DNA of 20,388 nucleotides from a virus. Within the stretch, counting starts at the first letter, position 1; each line of letters opens with the position of its first letter. The notes under the pieces were generated by a model. The model did not search any database and had not been told where the DNA came from. It worked only from the letters and a program-made list of their open reading frames with translations. Of this stretch, positions 6,157 through 14,100 are shown in pieces. The translations under genes and the position numbers were made by a program. The stretch lies in the IMG/VR virus record IMGVR_UViG_3300034682_000304, positions 1 to 20,388 of that record; one strand, written 5' to 3'.

Positions 6157-6257
6157 AGGGCAGCAAAATCAACGATTTAAAAAAGGTACTGTGCCGCACC
6201 CCCTCGATCACTGCGGGTGCGAAGCGCGCAGGCTTTCGTACATCGATCAATTTTTAG
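6153..6257 (+). CDS. Short ORF overlapping the holin stop (uncertain)
   Basis: A 34-residue reading frame beginning MKGSKINDLKK, starting in an ATGA overlap with the holin (6153-6156) and ending at TAG 6255-6257. It is basic and has a short ITAGAKRAGF piece that could be part of a helix-turn-helix. The translational overlap argues for a real gene. The shortness and the location in the zone expected to contain cos argue against it. Confidence 0.3.
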   Translation: MKGSKINDLKKVLCRTPSITAGAKRAGFRTSINF

Positions 6258-6320
6258 TTTTTAGGCCTTTTCGTTTTCGTGTTTCTGGAGGTGTGAAAAG
6301 CGTCAGCTCTGGGAGGCTAA
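6195..6320 (+). other. Candidate cos region upstream of the terminase
   Basis: Gene order places cos between the lysis cassette and the terminase small subunit, as in lambda. Here a perfect 7-bp inverted repeat, CGCACCC (6195-6201) and GGGTGCG (6215-6221), surrounds a 13-base centre and could be the dyad of a cosN nicking site. Downstream, the T-rich TTTTCGTTTTCGTGTTTC (about 6268-6285) recalls the pyrimidine-rich terminase-binding repeats of lambda cosB. No exact match to a known cos sequence is claimed. The position is supported by context, the exact nicking site is not. Confidence 0.35.
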
Positions 6321-6905
6321 GTGGCAACACAAAGTGAAGTAGCCGACTACCTTGGAGTGACAACTCGCACTATCCAGAACTGGGCCAGAACGCCTGGTTT
6401 TCCTGACTCTAAGGGGCGGGGCGGGTACGACATTAAAGAGGTCGTTCTGTGGCGGATCCGTCACTTAGAAAACCAAGTTAAGAATCAGTCAGACGCTCCA
6501 GCGAAAGGCGAAATAGACCCCCTTGAAATGATGCGTTTGGAGATCGAAGAGAAGCGCTTAAAGAACTCTGATCGACAACTGATCATTAAAGAACGTCAGT
6601 TCAAGTTGGCGGTGCACCTTCGTCAGTTTGCACCGATCCAGTTACTGGCTGATGTGCTGACCAGAACAGCAATAGCACTAACCTCTAACCTCGATTCTCT
6701 TTTGCCGCGCATCAAAAGGGCATGGCCAGATATGCCAATTGAAGCAGTCGAGGCCATTAAACTAATAATTGCGCAGTGTAAAAATGAAGCAGCTGATATC
6801 CAAATTAACCACGAAGAGTTGGACTTCAGCGATTACATCGGCGATTCGCCAGGGGCTGAGTCCCTTGATGACCAAAGTGCCGATGACAGCGGTCGAATGG
6901 GCTGA
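6321..6905 (+). CDS. Terminase small subunit (Nu1-like)
   Basis: A 194-residue DNA-recognition subunit of the packaging enzyme. The N-terminal winged HTH (MATQSEVADYLGVTTRTIQN, then WARTPGFP, residues 1-28) is typical of Nu1-type subunits that bind cosB. A charged helical middle (EEKRLKNSDRQLIIKERQ) and an acidic C terminus (DDQSADDSG), where the large subunit would bind, follow. The start is GTG 6321, preceded by GGGAGG at 6311-6316. The 3' end overlaps the large subunit start by 38 bases. The HTH reads as a MerR-like or excisionase-like fold, which is the known relationship of Nu1. Confidence 0.85.
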   Translation: MATQSEVADYLGVTTRTIQNWARTPGFPDSKGRGGYDIKEVVLWRIRHLENQVKNQSDAPAKGEIDPLEMMRLEIEEKRLKNSDRQLIIKERQFKLAVHLRQFAPIQLLADVLTRTAIALTSNLDSLLPRIKRAWPDMPIEAVEAIKLIIAQCKNEAADIQINHEELDFSDYIGDSPGAESLDDQSADDSGRMG

Positions 6906-8721
6906 TAAGTACTTCTATCTGCCTGAAGGCAGTTCACAAATAAGTGGTAAGTGGATCACTCAACCGCTTCAGGTCGTGATGCTCAATTGCATGGGCAACG
7001 ATGCTGTAAAAGAAATCTATGTTCAGAAGCCGACGCGGATCGGCTACACAAAAATGCTTTGCTGCGCTCTCATGTATCTGTCTGAGCATAAGCGCCGGTC
7101 CAGTGTGGTTTACGAACCAAACGACAGGTTAGCCAAGCAGTTCACGCTGGATGAATTCGACCCTGTGATCAGGGTTGTGCCAGTGATGCAAGAAGCGCTG
7201 CCGTACTGGCAGCAAACTAACGAGTACAACAATGTCAAAAAGAAGGTTGGTGCTGGCTTCAGTATCGACATTCTTGGTGCAGATACACCGAACAACTTCC
7301 GCATGATGACCAAACAGGTGATCTGCGGTGATGAAATTGACGCCTGGAAGATTAACAGCGGCGAAGGTGATAACACCCGGGTAATGCGGGAACGGATCCG
7401 GGGCGCTGCATTTGGTAAAGCCATCTTCGGTTCTACGGCAACGACTGTTGGCCAGTCGACATTAGAGCGTTTGATGGGTGATGCAGACGTTGTGCTGCAA
7501 ATGCACCTACCGTGTCCGCATTGTGGCGAATATCAAATGCTGGAATGGGGTGGTAAAGACACACCATTCGGGATGAAGTGGGATCGCACATTACCTAAAG
7601 AACAAGCTGCGGCCACTGCTTATTATCAGTGTCGCCATTGTGAAGACCAGATCTACTACTCCTCGCTTACAAAGATGCAGGAGCTGGGCAAATGGATTTG
7701 CTCAAACACCGGAACATGGACAAAGAACGGTATAGATTTTTACAACGCTGAAGGCCGACGTATTAAAGCGCCGCAGCGTATTGGATTTATGATTTCCGCA
7801 CTGTATTCGCTGAACCTGACTGAAGGTTGGATAGAGCTGGTTCGGGAGTGGTTAGACATCAGTGGTGATGTCGACAAGCTGCAGGCCTTTTGGAACTTAA
7901 CGCTGGGATTGCTCTGGCAACCACAGCATACAAAGCGCATTAGTTACCAACATCTTGTAGACCGTAGAGAGTCTTACTCTGCTCAGGTACCAGATGAAGT
8001 GGTAATTCTCACTGGTGGCATTGATACACAGGATAACCGGCTTGAGGCATATGTCTGGGGCTTCACCTGGGATATGCAAAAGTATCTGGTTTCTCGTCAA
8101 ATTGTGATGGGTGATCCACGCGATGACGCCTCTAAAACAAAGATGGAAGAAATCTGCAGGCGCGTTTATCGCAAAGCAAACGGTGAAGAACTTAGCGTTA
8201 AAAAATGGTGCTGGGATATCGGTGGCCACAGGACTGAAGTGGTTTACGAAATGTCGAAACGCATCGGTATACTCCATGTAATACCTGTTCGCGGGGCCAA
8301 CGAATACGGCCAGCCTATTCAGCGAATGCCAATCAAGATCACAAAACCAGCCGGTGTTTTCCTTACAGCGGTCGGCACTGATACTGCGAAAGACCAGATT
8401 TACAGCGACATATCTTTGCCGGTTGGCGAGGCCCGATCGTTACATCTTCCCTTGGATGACGGCATCTGTCCTGAGGATGTCTGCATGCAGTTGGTCTCAG
8501 AAGTCAGAAAAGCACAGAAAACCCGCAAAGGGATCGTGTTTGCATACGACAACGAAGGTCGACGCAACGAAGCTCTGGACTGCCTGGTATATGCATTGGC
8601 TGCACTTTACATATTGATTGAGCGATTTGGCCTCAACCTCGAAGCGCTACGACAAGACAAAGTTCAAACAGAATCAACATCAAATAGTTTTGCCGAACTT
8701 GGCAGACGAATGGGGAAATAA
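6868..8721 (+). CDS. Terminase large subunit (lambda GpA family)
   Basis: A 617-residue packaging motor ATPase and cos endonuclease. The deviant Walker A of GpA proteins is present as KPTRIGYTK (residues 54-62; the lambda form is similar, with GYSK). The Walker B-like acidic motif is ICGDEIDAW near residue 155. Two CxxC pairs (CPHC near 215, CRHC near 256) form a probable zinc site, and the C-terminal nuclease domain has TGGIDTQDNRLE near 383 and ALDCLVYALAAL near 571. ATG 6868 is chosen, with AGGGG upstream and overlap of the small subunit gene. ATG 6883 is also possible, and the open frame upstream to 6769 only reads the small subunit in another frame. The stop overlaps the next start as TAATG. 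Confidence 0.95.
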   Translation: MTKVPMTAVEWADKYFYLPEGSSQISGKWITQPLQVVMLNCMGNDAVKEIYVQKPTRIGYTKMLCCALMYLSEHKRRSSVVYEPNDRLAKQFTLDEFDPVIRVVPVMQEALPYWQQTNEYNNVKKKVGAGFSIDILGADTPNNFRMMTKQVICGDEIDAWKINSGEGDNTRVMRERIRGAAFGKAIFGSTATTVGQSTLERLMGDADVVLQMHLPCPHCGEYQMLEWGGKDTPFGMKWDRTLPKEQAAATAYYQCRHCEDQIYYSSLTKMQELGKWICSNTGTWTKNGIDFYNAEGRRIKAPQRIGFMISALYSLNLTEGWIELVREWLDISGDVDKLQAFWNLTLGLLWQPQHTKRISYQHLVDRRESYSAQVPDEVVILTGGIDTQDNRLEAYVWGFTWDMQKYLVSRQIVMGDPRDDASKTKMEEICRRVYRKANGEELSVKKWCWDIGGHRTEVVYEMSKRIGILHVIPVRGANEYGQPIQRMPIKITKPAGVFLTAVGTDTAKDQIYSDISLPVGEARSLHLPLDDGICPEDVCMQLVSEVRKAQKTRKGIVFAYDNEGRRNEALDCLVYALAALYILIERFGLNLEALRQDKVQTESTSNSFAELGRRMGK

Positions 8722-8933
8722 TGGCTTCATCAACAGTAGAGCAGCTGGCCGAGGCCGAAGCCGCATTGCATCAACTGCGGATAGGTCAGCACATTGTAAG
8801 CATCAGCAAAGGCGGCCGAACGGTTCAGTTTCAGCAAACTAATAAGCAGGAACTTATTGACTACATCGATGAGCTGAAAGGCCTGCTGGGATTAAAAACA
8901 CGTCGTCGCGGCGCAGCAAGGGTAAGCTTCTAA
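8721..8933 (+). CDS. Head-tail joining protein, gpW-like
   Basis: A 70-residue protein, close to lambda gpW in length (68) and in the same place between terminase and portal. It starts with a helix (STVEQLAEAEAALHQLRIGQ), then a short beta segment (VSISKGGRTVQF), a second helix (NKQELIDYIDELKGLL) and a basic tail, the gpW fold layout. It would sit under the portal after packaging and form the surface for the connector protein. Overlaps with both neighbours are TAATG. Confidence 0.85.
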   Translation: MASSTVEQLAEAEAALHQLRIGQHIVSISKGGRTVQFQQTNKQELIDYIDELKGLLGLKTRRRGAARVSF

Positions 8934-10492
8934 TGGGTCGTATCATTGATGTAAATGGCATTCCTTTATCAAGGAAAGCGTCTTCATATACCCATGCAGG
9001 TGCCGGTTTTGGTGGTCAGCTTGCGCAGTGGAACCCCAGTTTAAAGAGTGCTGATGCAGCTCTATTGCCACAGCTTGATGTGGCAAACGCCAGAAGTGAT
9101 GACGTTCGCCGCAACAACGCTATGGCCAGAGGCGGTGTCCAGCTGCATATCGATAACATGGTAGGTAACTTATTCCGGCCAAGTTATAAGCTGAACTGGC
9201 GTGTATTGGGTATGGAAGAAGCATCAGCCAGAGCCTTTATCCGTGAAGCTGAACAGGCATTTATTGAATATGGCGAGGATCCGGGCTGTTACATCGATGC
9301 TGAACGCAAGCGCACATTTACAATGCTGTGTCGTTCTATAACCGGATCCCATGTTAACTACGGTGAAGGCATGGCTTGCTTTGAGTGGGCGCCGGATCGG
9401 CCATCATTATTTAACATGTGTGTGAAGCTTGTTAGTCCTAAGCGAGTAAGCAACCCACGTAGTCAGCACAACACAAATACTCTGCGTTCTGGGGTTGCCA
9501 TTGACCGCCATGGGGCCGCTCAAGGCTATTGGGTTGAAGAGTCTGACTACTCAGAATATGGCATGCAGCCTGCTAACAAGTGGTCATTTGTTCAACGCGA
9601 AACAGCCTGGGGCCGTACTCAGTTTGTTCATGTGTTTGAGCCATCAGAAGCAGGGCAAAGCCGTGGTGAAAACCTGTTCTTGACGGTGATGTCTCAGTTG
9701 CACAGCTTGGACAAGCTGCAACAAACCAAGCTACAGAACGCTATTGTCAATGCAATGTACGCGGCAACTATTGAATCTGAGCTGGACTCAGAGCAAGCAT
9801 TCCAGTTGATCTCAGGTGGCCAAGACACAATTAAAAACCTGCAGAACTGGATGATGCAATTAGCTGATTATCACGACTCTGCCAACATTAAAATGAACGG
9901 GGTGAAAATACCTCACCTGATGCCGGGCGAAAGCCTGAACCTGACTCACCCATCAAACTCAGACAATGGTTTTTCAGACTTAGAAACCAGCATTTTGCGG
10001 TATATCGCTGCAGGCCTTGGCTTGAGTTATGAGCAGCTGGCCAGAGATTTCAGCAAGGTGAACTACAGTTCAGCCCGAGCCAGTATAAACGAGTCGCACC
10101 GTTACTTTATGGGCAAGCGCAAAGTGATCCCTTCACGTTTTGGCAGCATAGTCTTTGCCAATTGGTTAGAAGAGGCGCTGCATCGCAAGATTTTAGTGCC
10201 ACCAAAATCCCGATTTAACTTCTATGAGCGACGCGCCGCCTGGACAAATGTCACTTGGATAGGCCAAGGCAAGCTGGCCATCGACGGTCTGAAAGAAGTG
10301 AAGGAAGCGATACTCCGGATCGAGGGTCGATTGTCTACCTATGAGGACGAACTGGCATTATTGGGCAAAGACTATCAGGAAGTATTTGAGCAGCAGTACC
10401 GCGAACTGCAGGAGATCCAGCGGCTTGGATTACCCACACCAAGTTGGGCGCAAATGGGCGCATTAACCCAGGACACCTCGACCAATGAATAA
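8933..10492 (+). CDS. Portal protein (lambda gpB family)
   Basis: A 519-residue portal subunit that forms the dodecameric ring through which DNA enters and leaves the capsid. Typical of the lambda portal family are the early segment VANARSDDVRRNNAMARGG, the long central region, and the segment LRYIAAGLGLSYEQLARD followed by FSKVNYSSARASINES near residues 360-385. It follows gpW with a TAATG overlap and precedes the protease with an 8-base overlap. The C terminus is helical and then polar. In lambda, gpB is trimmed by the capsid protease, and whether that happens here cannot be seen. Confidence 0.92.
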   Translation: MGRIIDVNGIPLSRKASSYTHAGAGFGGQLAQWNPSLKSADAALLPQLDVANARSDDVRRNNAMARGGVQLHIDNMVGNLFRPSYKLNWRVLGMEEASARAFIREAEQAFIEYGEDPGCYIDAERKRTFTMLCRSITGSHVNYGEGMACFEWAPDRPSLFNMCVKLVSPKRVSNPRSQHNTNTLRSGVAIDRHGAAQGYWVEESDYSEYGMQPANKWSFVQRETAWGRTQFVHVFEPSEAGQSRGENLFLTVMSQLHSLDKLQQTKLQNAIVNAMYAATIESELDSEQAFQLISGGQDTIKNLQNWMMQLADYHDSANIKMNGVKIPHLMPGESLNLTHPSNSDNGFSDLETSILRYIAAGLGLSYEQLARDFSKVNYSSARASINESHRYFMGKRKVIPSRFGSIVFANWLEEALHRKILVPPKSRFNFYERRAAWTNVTWIGQGKLAIDGLKEVKEAILRIEGRLSTYEDELALLGKDYQEVFEQQYRELQEIQRLGLPTPSWAQMGALTQDTSTNE

Positions 10493-11792
10493 GTTAAACA
10501 TCCTATCAAGGGCCTGTAATCAGGCCCTTTTTATTGAGCCCAATTACGCCGCCACATTTTTCAGTGTGCTTTGTTTGAAAGCTGGCGTTGGCCAGCTTGT
10601 GACCAGTTCGGGCGAAGTAATCGACACAGATGGAATGCAACAGCTGATCAGCACCTGGGACAGCAAACCAAGAGAGCGGCCTTATCGCGTCTACGAAGGT
10701 GTAGCAGTCCTGCCAGTCAGTGGCACCTTATTGCACAAATACGGTTATGTGCAGCCGTATTCAGGCGCAACTGGCTACGATGGCCTGATCACTCGCCTCT
10801 CTGCTGCAATTAATGACCCAAGTATCGAAGGGATCTTGCTGGATTTCGACAGCCCAGGTGGTGAAGTGGCCGGCTGTTTTGACACAGCCAACCTGATCCG
10901 TGAGTTCAGCAAAGCAAAACCGATCGTTGGCCTGTGCTACGACACCATGTGCAGCGCTGCTATGGCGCTGGGCTCAGCCTGTACCGAACGCTGGATAACC
11001 CAAACAGGTCGAATTGGCTCTGTTGGTGTGCTGGTTGCGCACTACAGCTACGAAAAAATGCTGGAACAAGAGGGGATGGAAATCACCTTAATTCACAGCG
11101 GTGCACACAAAGTCGACGGAAACCCCTACGAAAAGCTACCTAAAGACGTCCGGAGCAAAATTCAGTCAGAGATCGACACGACACGTGATCAATTCGCTCA
11201 GTTGGTCTCTGAAGGCATTGGTATGCCGAAAAATGACGTTATGGGCACCGAAGCGGCTGTTTATACAGGCCAGTCGGGAGTGGCCATAGGCTTTGCCAAC
11301 AGAGTTATAAACGGGCATGAAGCAGTACCGCTCATGCTGGAATTTGTAAAAACCAAAAAAAGAGGTAGGTCAAACATGACTACTGCAACCGCGGCTGAAG
11401 CCGCAAGCCCGGTCGCCGCGGTGGCCGGTTCAGAGGCGCCAGCTGTTGCGGCAGCAAGCGCTACTGATCTGCAAGTACAAGAGCGGGAGCGCATTAGCGC
11501 GATTCTGCAAAGTTCGGAAGCTCAAGGCCGCGCCAGTGCTGCACAGCACTTGGCTTTGAAGACGTCTATGTCAGCTACAGAGGCGATTGCCCTGCTGGCG
11601 GTCACGCCAAAAGAACCAGTCAAAGCTGAAGAACCGGATACCTCTGTTGCTATGGCAACGGCTCTGGATCAGGCCATGGCTAAAACCCCGCAACCCAATT
11701 TACAGGTAGCAGATGGCGACCAACTTTCTGCTGAAGATCAGAATGTTGCCCGCTTAGTTGCTGCAGGTAACTATTTAAAAGGTAAAGCGTAA
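10485..11792 (+). CDS. Prohead protease of the S49 (SppA) family with C-terminal scaffold domain (gpC-like)
   Basis: A 435-residue protein combining an N-terminal S49 serine protease with a scaffold-like C-terminal third. Protease signs are AVLPVSGTL (about 74-82), GILLDFDSPGGEVAG (116-130), probable nucleophile Ser 157 in DTMCSAAM, and the general base Lys 209 in GAHKVDGNPY. The 52-residue spacing is that of a Ser/Lys dyad. It would mature the prohead by removing scaffold. From about residue 298 the sequence becomes Ala/Glu-rich and low-complexity, ending in ARLVAAGNYLKGKA, the scaffold part that can also be made alone from an internal start at 11376. The N terminus (LFIEPNYAATFF) is conserved in this family, which supports the start at 10485 even though a terminator-like hairpin lies in codons 8-15. 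Confidence 0.92.
   Translation: MNKLNILSRACNQALFIEPNYAATFFSVLCLKAGVGQLVTSSGEVIDTDGMQQLISTWDSKPRERPYRVYEGVAVLPVSGTLLHKYGYVQPYSGATGYDGLITRLSAAINDPSIEGILLDFDSPGGEVAGCFDTANLIREFSKAKPIVGLCYDTMCSAAMALGSACTERWITQTGRIGSVGVLVAHYSYEKMLEQEGMEITLIHSGAHKVDGNPYEKLPKDVRSKIQSEIDTTRDQFAQLVSEGIGMPKNDVMGTEAAVYTGQSGVAIGFANRVINGHEAVPLMLEFVKTKKRGRSNMTTATAAEAASPVAAVAGSEAPAVAAASATDLQVQERERISAILQSSEAQGRASAAQHLALKTSMSATEAIALLAVTPKEPVKAEEPDTSVAMATALDQAMAKTPQPNLQVADGDQLSAEDQNVARLVAAGNYLKGKA
10508..10532 (+). terminator. Terminator-like hairpin inside the start of the protease gene
   Basis: AAGGGCCTG (10508-10516) and CAGGCCCTT (10521-10529) form a perfect 9-bp stem with a TAAT loop, running into five T at 10528-10532. 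By form this is a strong rho-independent terminator, but it is coding sequence (protease residues 8-15). It could act as an attenuator between the portal and capsid genes, overcome by Q-modified polymerase or by translating ribosomes. Confidence 0.55.
11376..11792 (+). CDS. Nested scaffold protein (Nu3-like), internal in-frame start
   Basis: An in-frame ATG at 11376 inside the protease gene is preceded by AGAGGTAGGT (11361-11370), a good ribosome site five bases upstream. It would give a 138-residue protein identical to the C-terminal part of the protease. It begins MTTATAAEAA, is rich in Ala and Glu, and is largely helical, as scaffolds are. Lambda makes Nu3 from the C gene in the same way. 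The product would guide capsid protein assembly and then be removed by the protease. Confidence 0.7.
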   Translation: MTTATAAEAASPVAAVAGSEAPAVAAASATDLQVQERERISAILQSSEAQGRASAAQHLALKTSMSATEAIALLAVTPKEPVKAEEPDTSVAMATALDQAMAKTPQPNLQVADGDQLSAEDQNVARLVAAGNYLKGKA

Positions 11793-12139
11793 TGAATGAA
11801 TCCATTTCATTTACTCAGTGGAAGACCGGACATCGTCCTATCACCACGAATACAGTCACTTTGGCTTCAGGCCAAGGTGTGCTGCCAGAAAAAACGCCAT
11901 TAGGCCAAAACTCCGCTACTGGTGCTTACCATAAGTGGGCGCCGGCAGCTAACGATGGTACGCAAAAAGCTGTAGCTGTATTGATGGCTCAAGTTGATGC
12001 AACTACATCGGTTCAAGCCAATGTATGGGATGGCGGTTCATTCAACCCAGACATGGTTGCATGGCCTGTCGGTGCAACTGCTGCGCAAAAAGCTACAGCA
12101 TTTGTGGGTACTCCAATTCAGTTAAAAGGAGCTGAGTAA
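11792..12139 (+). CDS. Head decoration protein (gpD-like)
   Basis: A 115-residue protein, close to lambda gpD (110), which binds as trimers to the expanded capsid and stabilises it. The segments TPLGQNSATGAYHKWAPAAN (compare the TPLMLD...LVAWDG part of gpD), GTQKAVAVL, and WPVGATAAQKATAFVGTPI near the C terminus match the family ([20 protein letters not shown] in lambda). It sits between scaffold and major capsid genes as in lambda, with TAATG overlaps on both sides. Confidence 0.88.
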   Translation: MNESISFTQWKTGHRPITTNTVTLASGQGVLPEKTPLGQNSATGAYHKWAPAANDGTQKAVAVLMAQVDATTSVQANVWDGGSFNPDMVAWPVGATAAQKATAFVGTPIQLKGAE

Positions 12140-13185
12140 TGCCAGCAGCAATTTACACTTCAAAAGAGCTGATTGCAGCGCGTAAAAACAAACAGCGCGT
12201 AAGTTCGCTATTCCGTGCAATGTTCTTCAAAACAGTGGTCCCGTTCCCGACTAAAGAAATCTATCTGGATAAAGTGAATCAGAACATCCCGATGGCGGCT
12301 TTTGTGTCACCTATTGTTGAAGGCAAGGTGATGCGTCAGAACGGCTTCAAAACCCAGAAGATCACTCCGGCTTTGTTAAAGCCAAAGCATGAAGTTGACG
12401 TTGAAAATACTCAGCTGCGTTTAGCCGGAGAGTCTCTGGACACTCCGTTAACCCCAGAACAGCGTCGCGACGCAATCATCATGCAAAATTATGACGATGA
12501 AGAAGTAGCGATTAACCAGGCGCTGGAATTTATGGCGGTTGAGTGTGTGATGAACGGCGCTTACACCATCAAAGATGATACTGGTGCTGAATTGCTGCAG
12601 GTTGACTTTGAACGTAGTGCCAACAACAAGAAAGTGTTGCTGGGTGCTGAAAAATGGTCAGCCATTCTGTTGGCTGGTGGTGCAGAAGCCTATGACCCGT
12701 TTAAAGACATTGAAGATTTAGCCGACGAAATGACCAATGGTTGTGATGTTTTGATCCTCGATGGCACTGCCTGGTCACTGTTCCGTCAGTTCAAAACGGT
12801 GAAAGAAAAACTGGAAACCCGCCGTGGTTCTACTTCCACAATGGAAACAGCATTGAAAGACCTCGGCAAAGATGTGTCGTACAAAGGCAACATCGGCGAT
12901 GTTTCTATTGTCGTTTACCGCGGTCACTACAAAAACAAAGCGGGTCAAAAAGTTCGCTATATGCCAGATGGTTCGGTGCTGCTTGCGCACTCTGGTGCTG
13001 AAGGCGCTGAGTGTTATGGTCAGATCCCAGATGCAAAATTGCTGGCTGAAGGTTTAGCCAACCAACGTATGGCCTATAAACACTGGATCACTGAAGGTGA
13101 CCCATCTGTTGAATGGCAGCAAACACTGACGGCGCCTGCCGTAGCGTTAATGGATGCGGACGAATTTGCCGTTCTGATCGTTTAG
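12139..13185 (+). CDS. Major capsid protein (gpE-like)
   Basis: A 348-residue protein (lambda gpE has 341) that would form the icosahedral shell. Features typical of the lambda E family are the N-terminal helix region, TKEIYLDKVNQNIPMAAFVS, the PLTPEQRRDAIIMQNYDDEE region, and the C-terminal part with SGAEGAECYGQIPDAKL and KHWITEGDPSVEW before a final MDADEFAVL. Its position after gpD and before FI is the lambda order. There is no terminator behind it; only 16 bases separate it from the first possible start of the next gene. Confidence 0.93.
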   Translation: MPAAIYTSKELIAARKNKQRVSSLFRAMFFKTVVPFPTKEIYLDKVNQNIPMAAFVSPIVEGKVMRQNGFKTQKITPALLKPKHEVDVENTQLRLAGESLDTPLTPEQRRDAIIMQNYDDEEVAINQALEFMAVECVMNGAYTIKDDTGAELLQVDFERSANNKKVLLGAEKWSAILLAGGAEAYDPFKDIEDLADEMTNGCDVLILDGTAWSLFRQFKTVKEKLETRRGSTSTMETALKDLGKDVSYKGNIGDVSIVVYRGHYKNKAGQKVRYMPDGSVLLAHSGAEGAECYGQIPDAKLLAEGLANQRMAYKHWITEGDPSVEWQQTLTAPAVALMDADEFAVLIV

Positions 13186-13249
13186 TTTCCTTACTGTTCT
13201 AATGTTTAACCCATCACTGGCTGACCTCGGTCGGCCCTTGGAAAATCCT

Positions 13250-13810
13250 ATGAAAATTAGCAAAACAACTCCGTTAGAGGAATTGATCCCTTATTTCGCG
13301 GAGCTGGCATTGTCTCGTGGTTTAGATGAACAACCACCAACAGACAGGCAAGAACTTGTTGCCCGGATCAAAGAACTGGAAGCCTTGCCTGTAAAAAATG
13401 CCGAAGGTGATGCTGACGGTGACGGCTCAGAGTCTGGTACCGAAGGTGATGCTGACGGTGACGGCTCAGAGTCTGGTACCGAAGGTGATGCTGACGGTGA
13501 TGGCTCAGAGTCTGGTACCGAAGGTGATGCTGACGGTGATGGCTCAGAGTCTGGTACCGAAGGTGATGCTGACGGTGATGGCTCAGAGTCTGGTACCGAA
13601 GGTTATGCTGATGGTGACGGCTCAGAGTCTGGTACCGAAGGCGCTACAGTTGATAGCGACGTGAAGCTAGTTAACATTAAACCATTGTGTTCGATTCGTT
13701 GCAGCCATGGTGAGCAACGTTACGAAATTAATGGCAATAGCAACTCAGTCGCTGTGCCAGAGTCGCTGGCCAATGACCTGGTAGCTGGCAAATACGCTGT
13801 GTTGCTCTGA
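13250..13810 (+). CDS. FI-position head protein with six acidic tandem repeats
   Basis: A 186-residue protein (or 202 from ATG 13202). I prefer ATG 13250 because GGA lies seven bases upstream while 13202 has no ribosome site. The N-terminal domain (about 1-50, TPLEELIPYFAELALSRG) is helical. Residues 53-130 are six copies of the 13-residue unit GDADGDGSESGTE (the sixth has Tyr in place of the first Asp), very acidic and glycine-rich. The C-terminal domain (about 140-186) contains two Cys and a beta-rich pattern (QRYEINGNSNSVAVPE). The place between major capsid and connector is that of lambda FI, which aids terminase release and packaging, but sequence similarity to FI is not evident. Each repeat fits the 12-residue EF-hand loop pattern D-x-D-x-D-G-x5-E, although position 8 is Glu rather than hydrophobic. 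Confidence 0.65.
   Translation: MKISKTTPLEELIPYFAELALSRGLDEQPPTDRQELVARIKELEALPVKNAEGDADGDGSESGTEGDADGDGSESGTEGDADGDGSESGTEGDADGDGSESGTEGDADGDGSESGTEGYADGDGSESGTEGATVDSDVKLVNIKPLCSIRCSHGEQRYEINGNSNSVAVPESLANDLVAGKYAVLL
13406..13639 (+). repeat. Six tandem 39-bp coding repeats
   Basis: Six units of exactly 39 bp lie head to tail within the FI-position gene. Copies 1 and 2 are identical, copies 3, 4 and 5 are identical to each other and differ from 1 and 2 by one silent change (GAC to GAT), and copy 6 has a few changes, including Asp to Tyr. The near-identity points to recent expansion by slippage or unequal recombination. Because the unit is a multiple of three, copy number can change without breaking the frame. 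Confidence 0.95.
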
Positions 13811-14100
13811 TGAACATTGATGCATTGTTAAGCAAAGCCGAGCAGCTGGATAACCAGCTGTTTGGTGAGCTTATCACTTGTGCGCAGCCTGCGATCAGCT
13901 TTACAGGTAAGGTGGAAGACGTCCCTTTGGAGTTTCAGCAAGCCATGATTGCGCAGATGCGAATAGAAGTAAGCCGTTCGCAGTTGCCACAGAAGTTGGA
14001 TCGCCGAGTCCAGTTAACAAGGCAAAAGACAGGTGATGTTCTTACGGTAGTGAGCTGTATTCCAGCAGATAGCGATTGGATCATACTGGTGGACGTATGA
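13810..14100 (+). CDS. Head-tail connector protein, FII-like
   Basis: A 96-residue protein in the place of lambda FII, which closes the filled head and makes the tail attachment surface. The N-terminal helix (MNIDALLSKAEQLDNQLFGE) is followed by a beta-rich body (AISFTGKVEDVPLEF, RRVQLTRQKTG, LTVVSCIPADSDWIILVDV), consistent with the FII-like fold. Sequence identity to lambda FII is not obvious to me, so the call rests on position, size and fold pattern. It starts in a TGATG overlap with the preceding gene and ends in ATGA with gpZ. Confidence 0.6.
   Translation: MNIDALLSKAEQLDNQLFGELITCAQPAISFTGKVEDVPLEFQQAMIAQMRIEVSRSQLPQKLDRRVQLTRQKTGDVLTVVSCIPADSDWIILVDV

Noticed and set aside
6137-6337. 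66-residue ORF between holin and terminase
   Set aside because: It starts inside the holin gene without a ribosome site and overlaps the terminase small subunit start; the composition looks random.
13398-13664. Reading frame with a repeated VMLTVTAQSLVPK-type peptide inside the 39-bp repeat array
   Set aside because: It only reads the tandem repeats in another frame. The acidic frame continues into non-repeat coding sequence on both sides and fits the operon overlaps.
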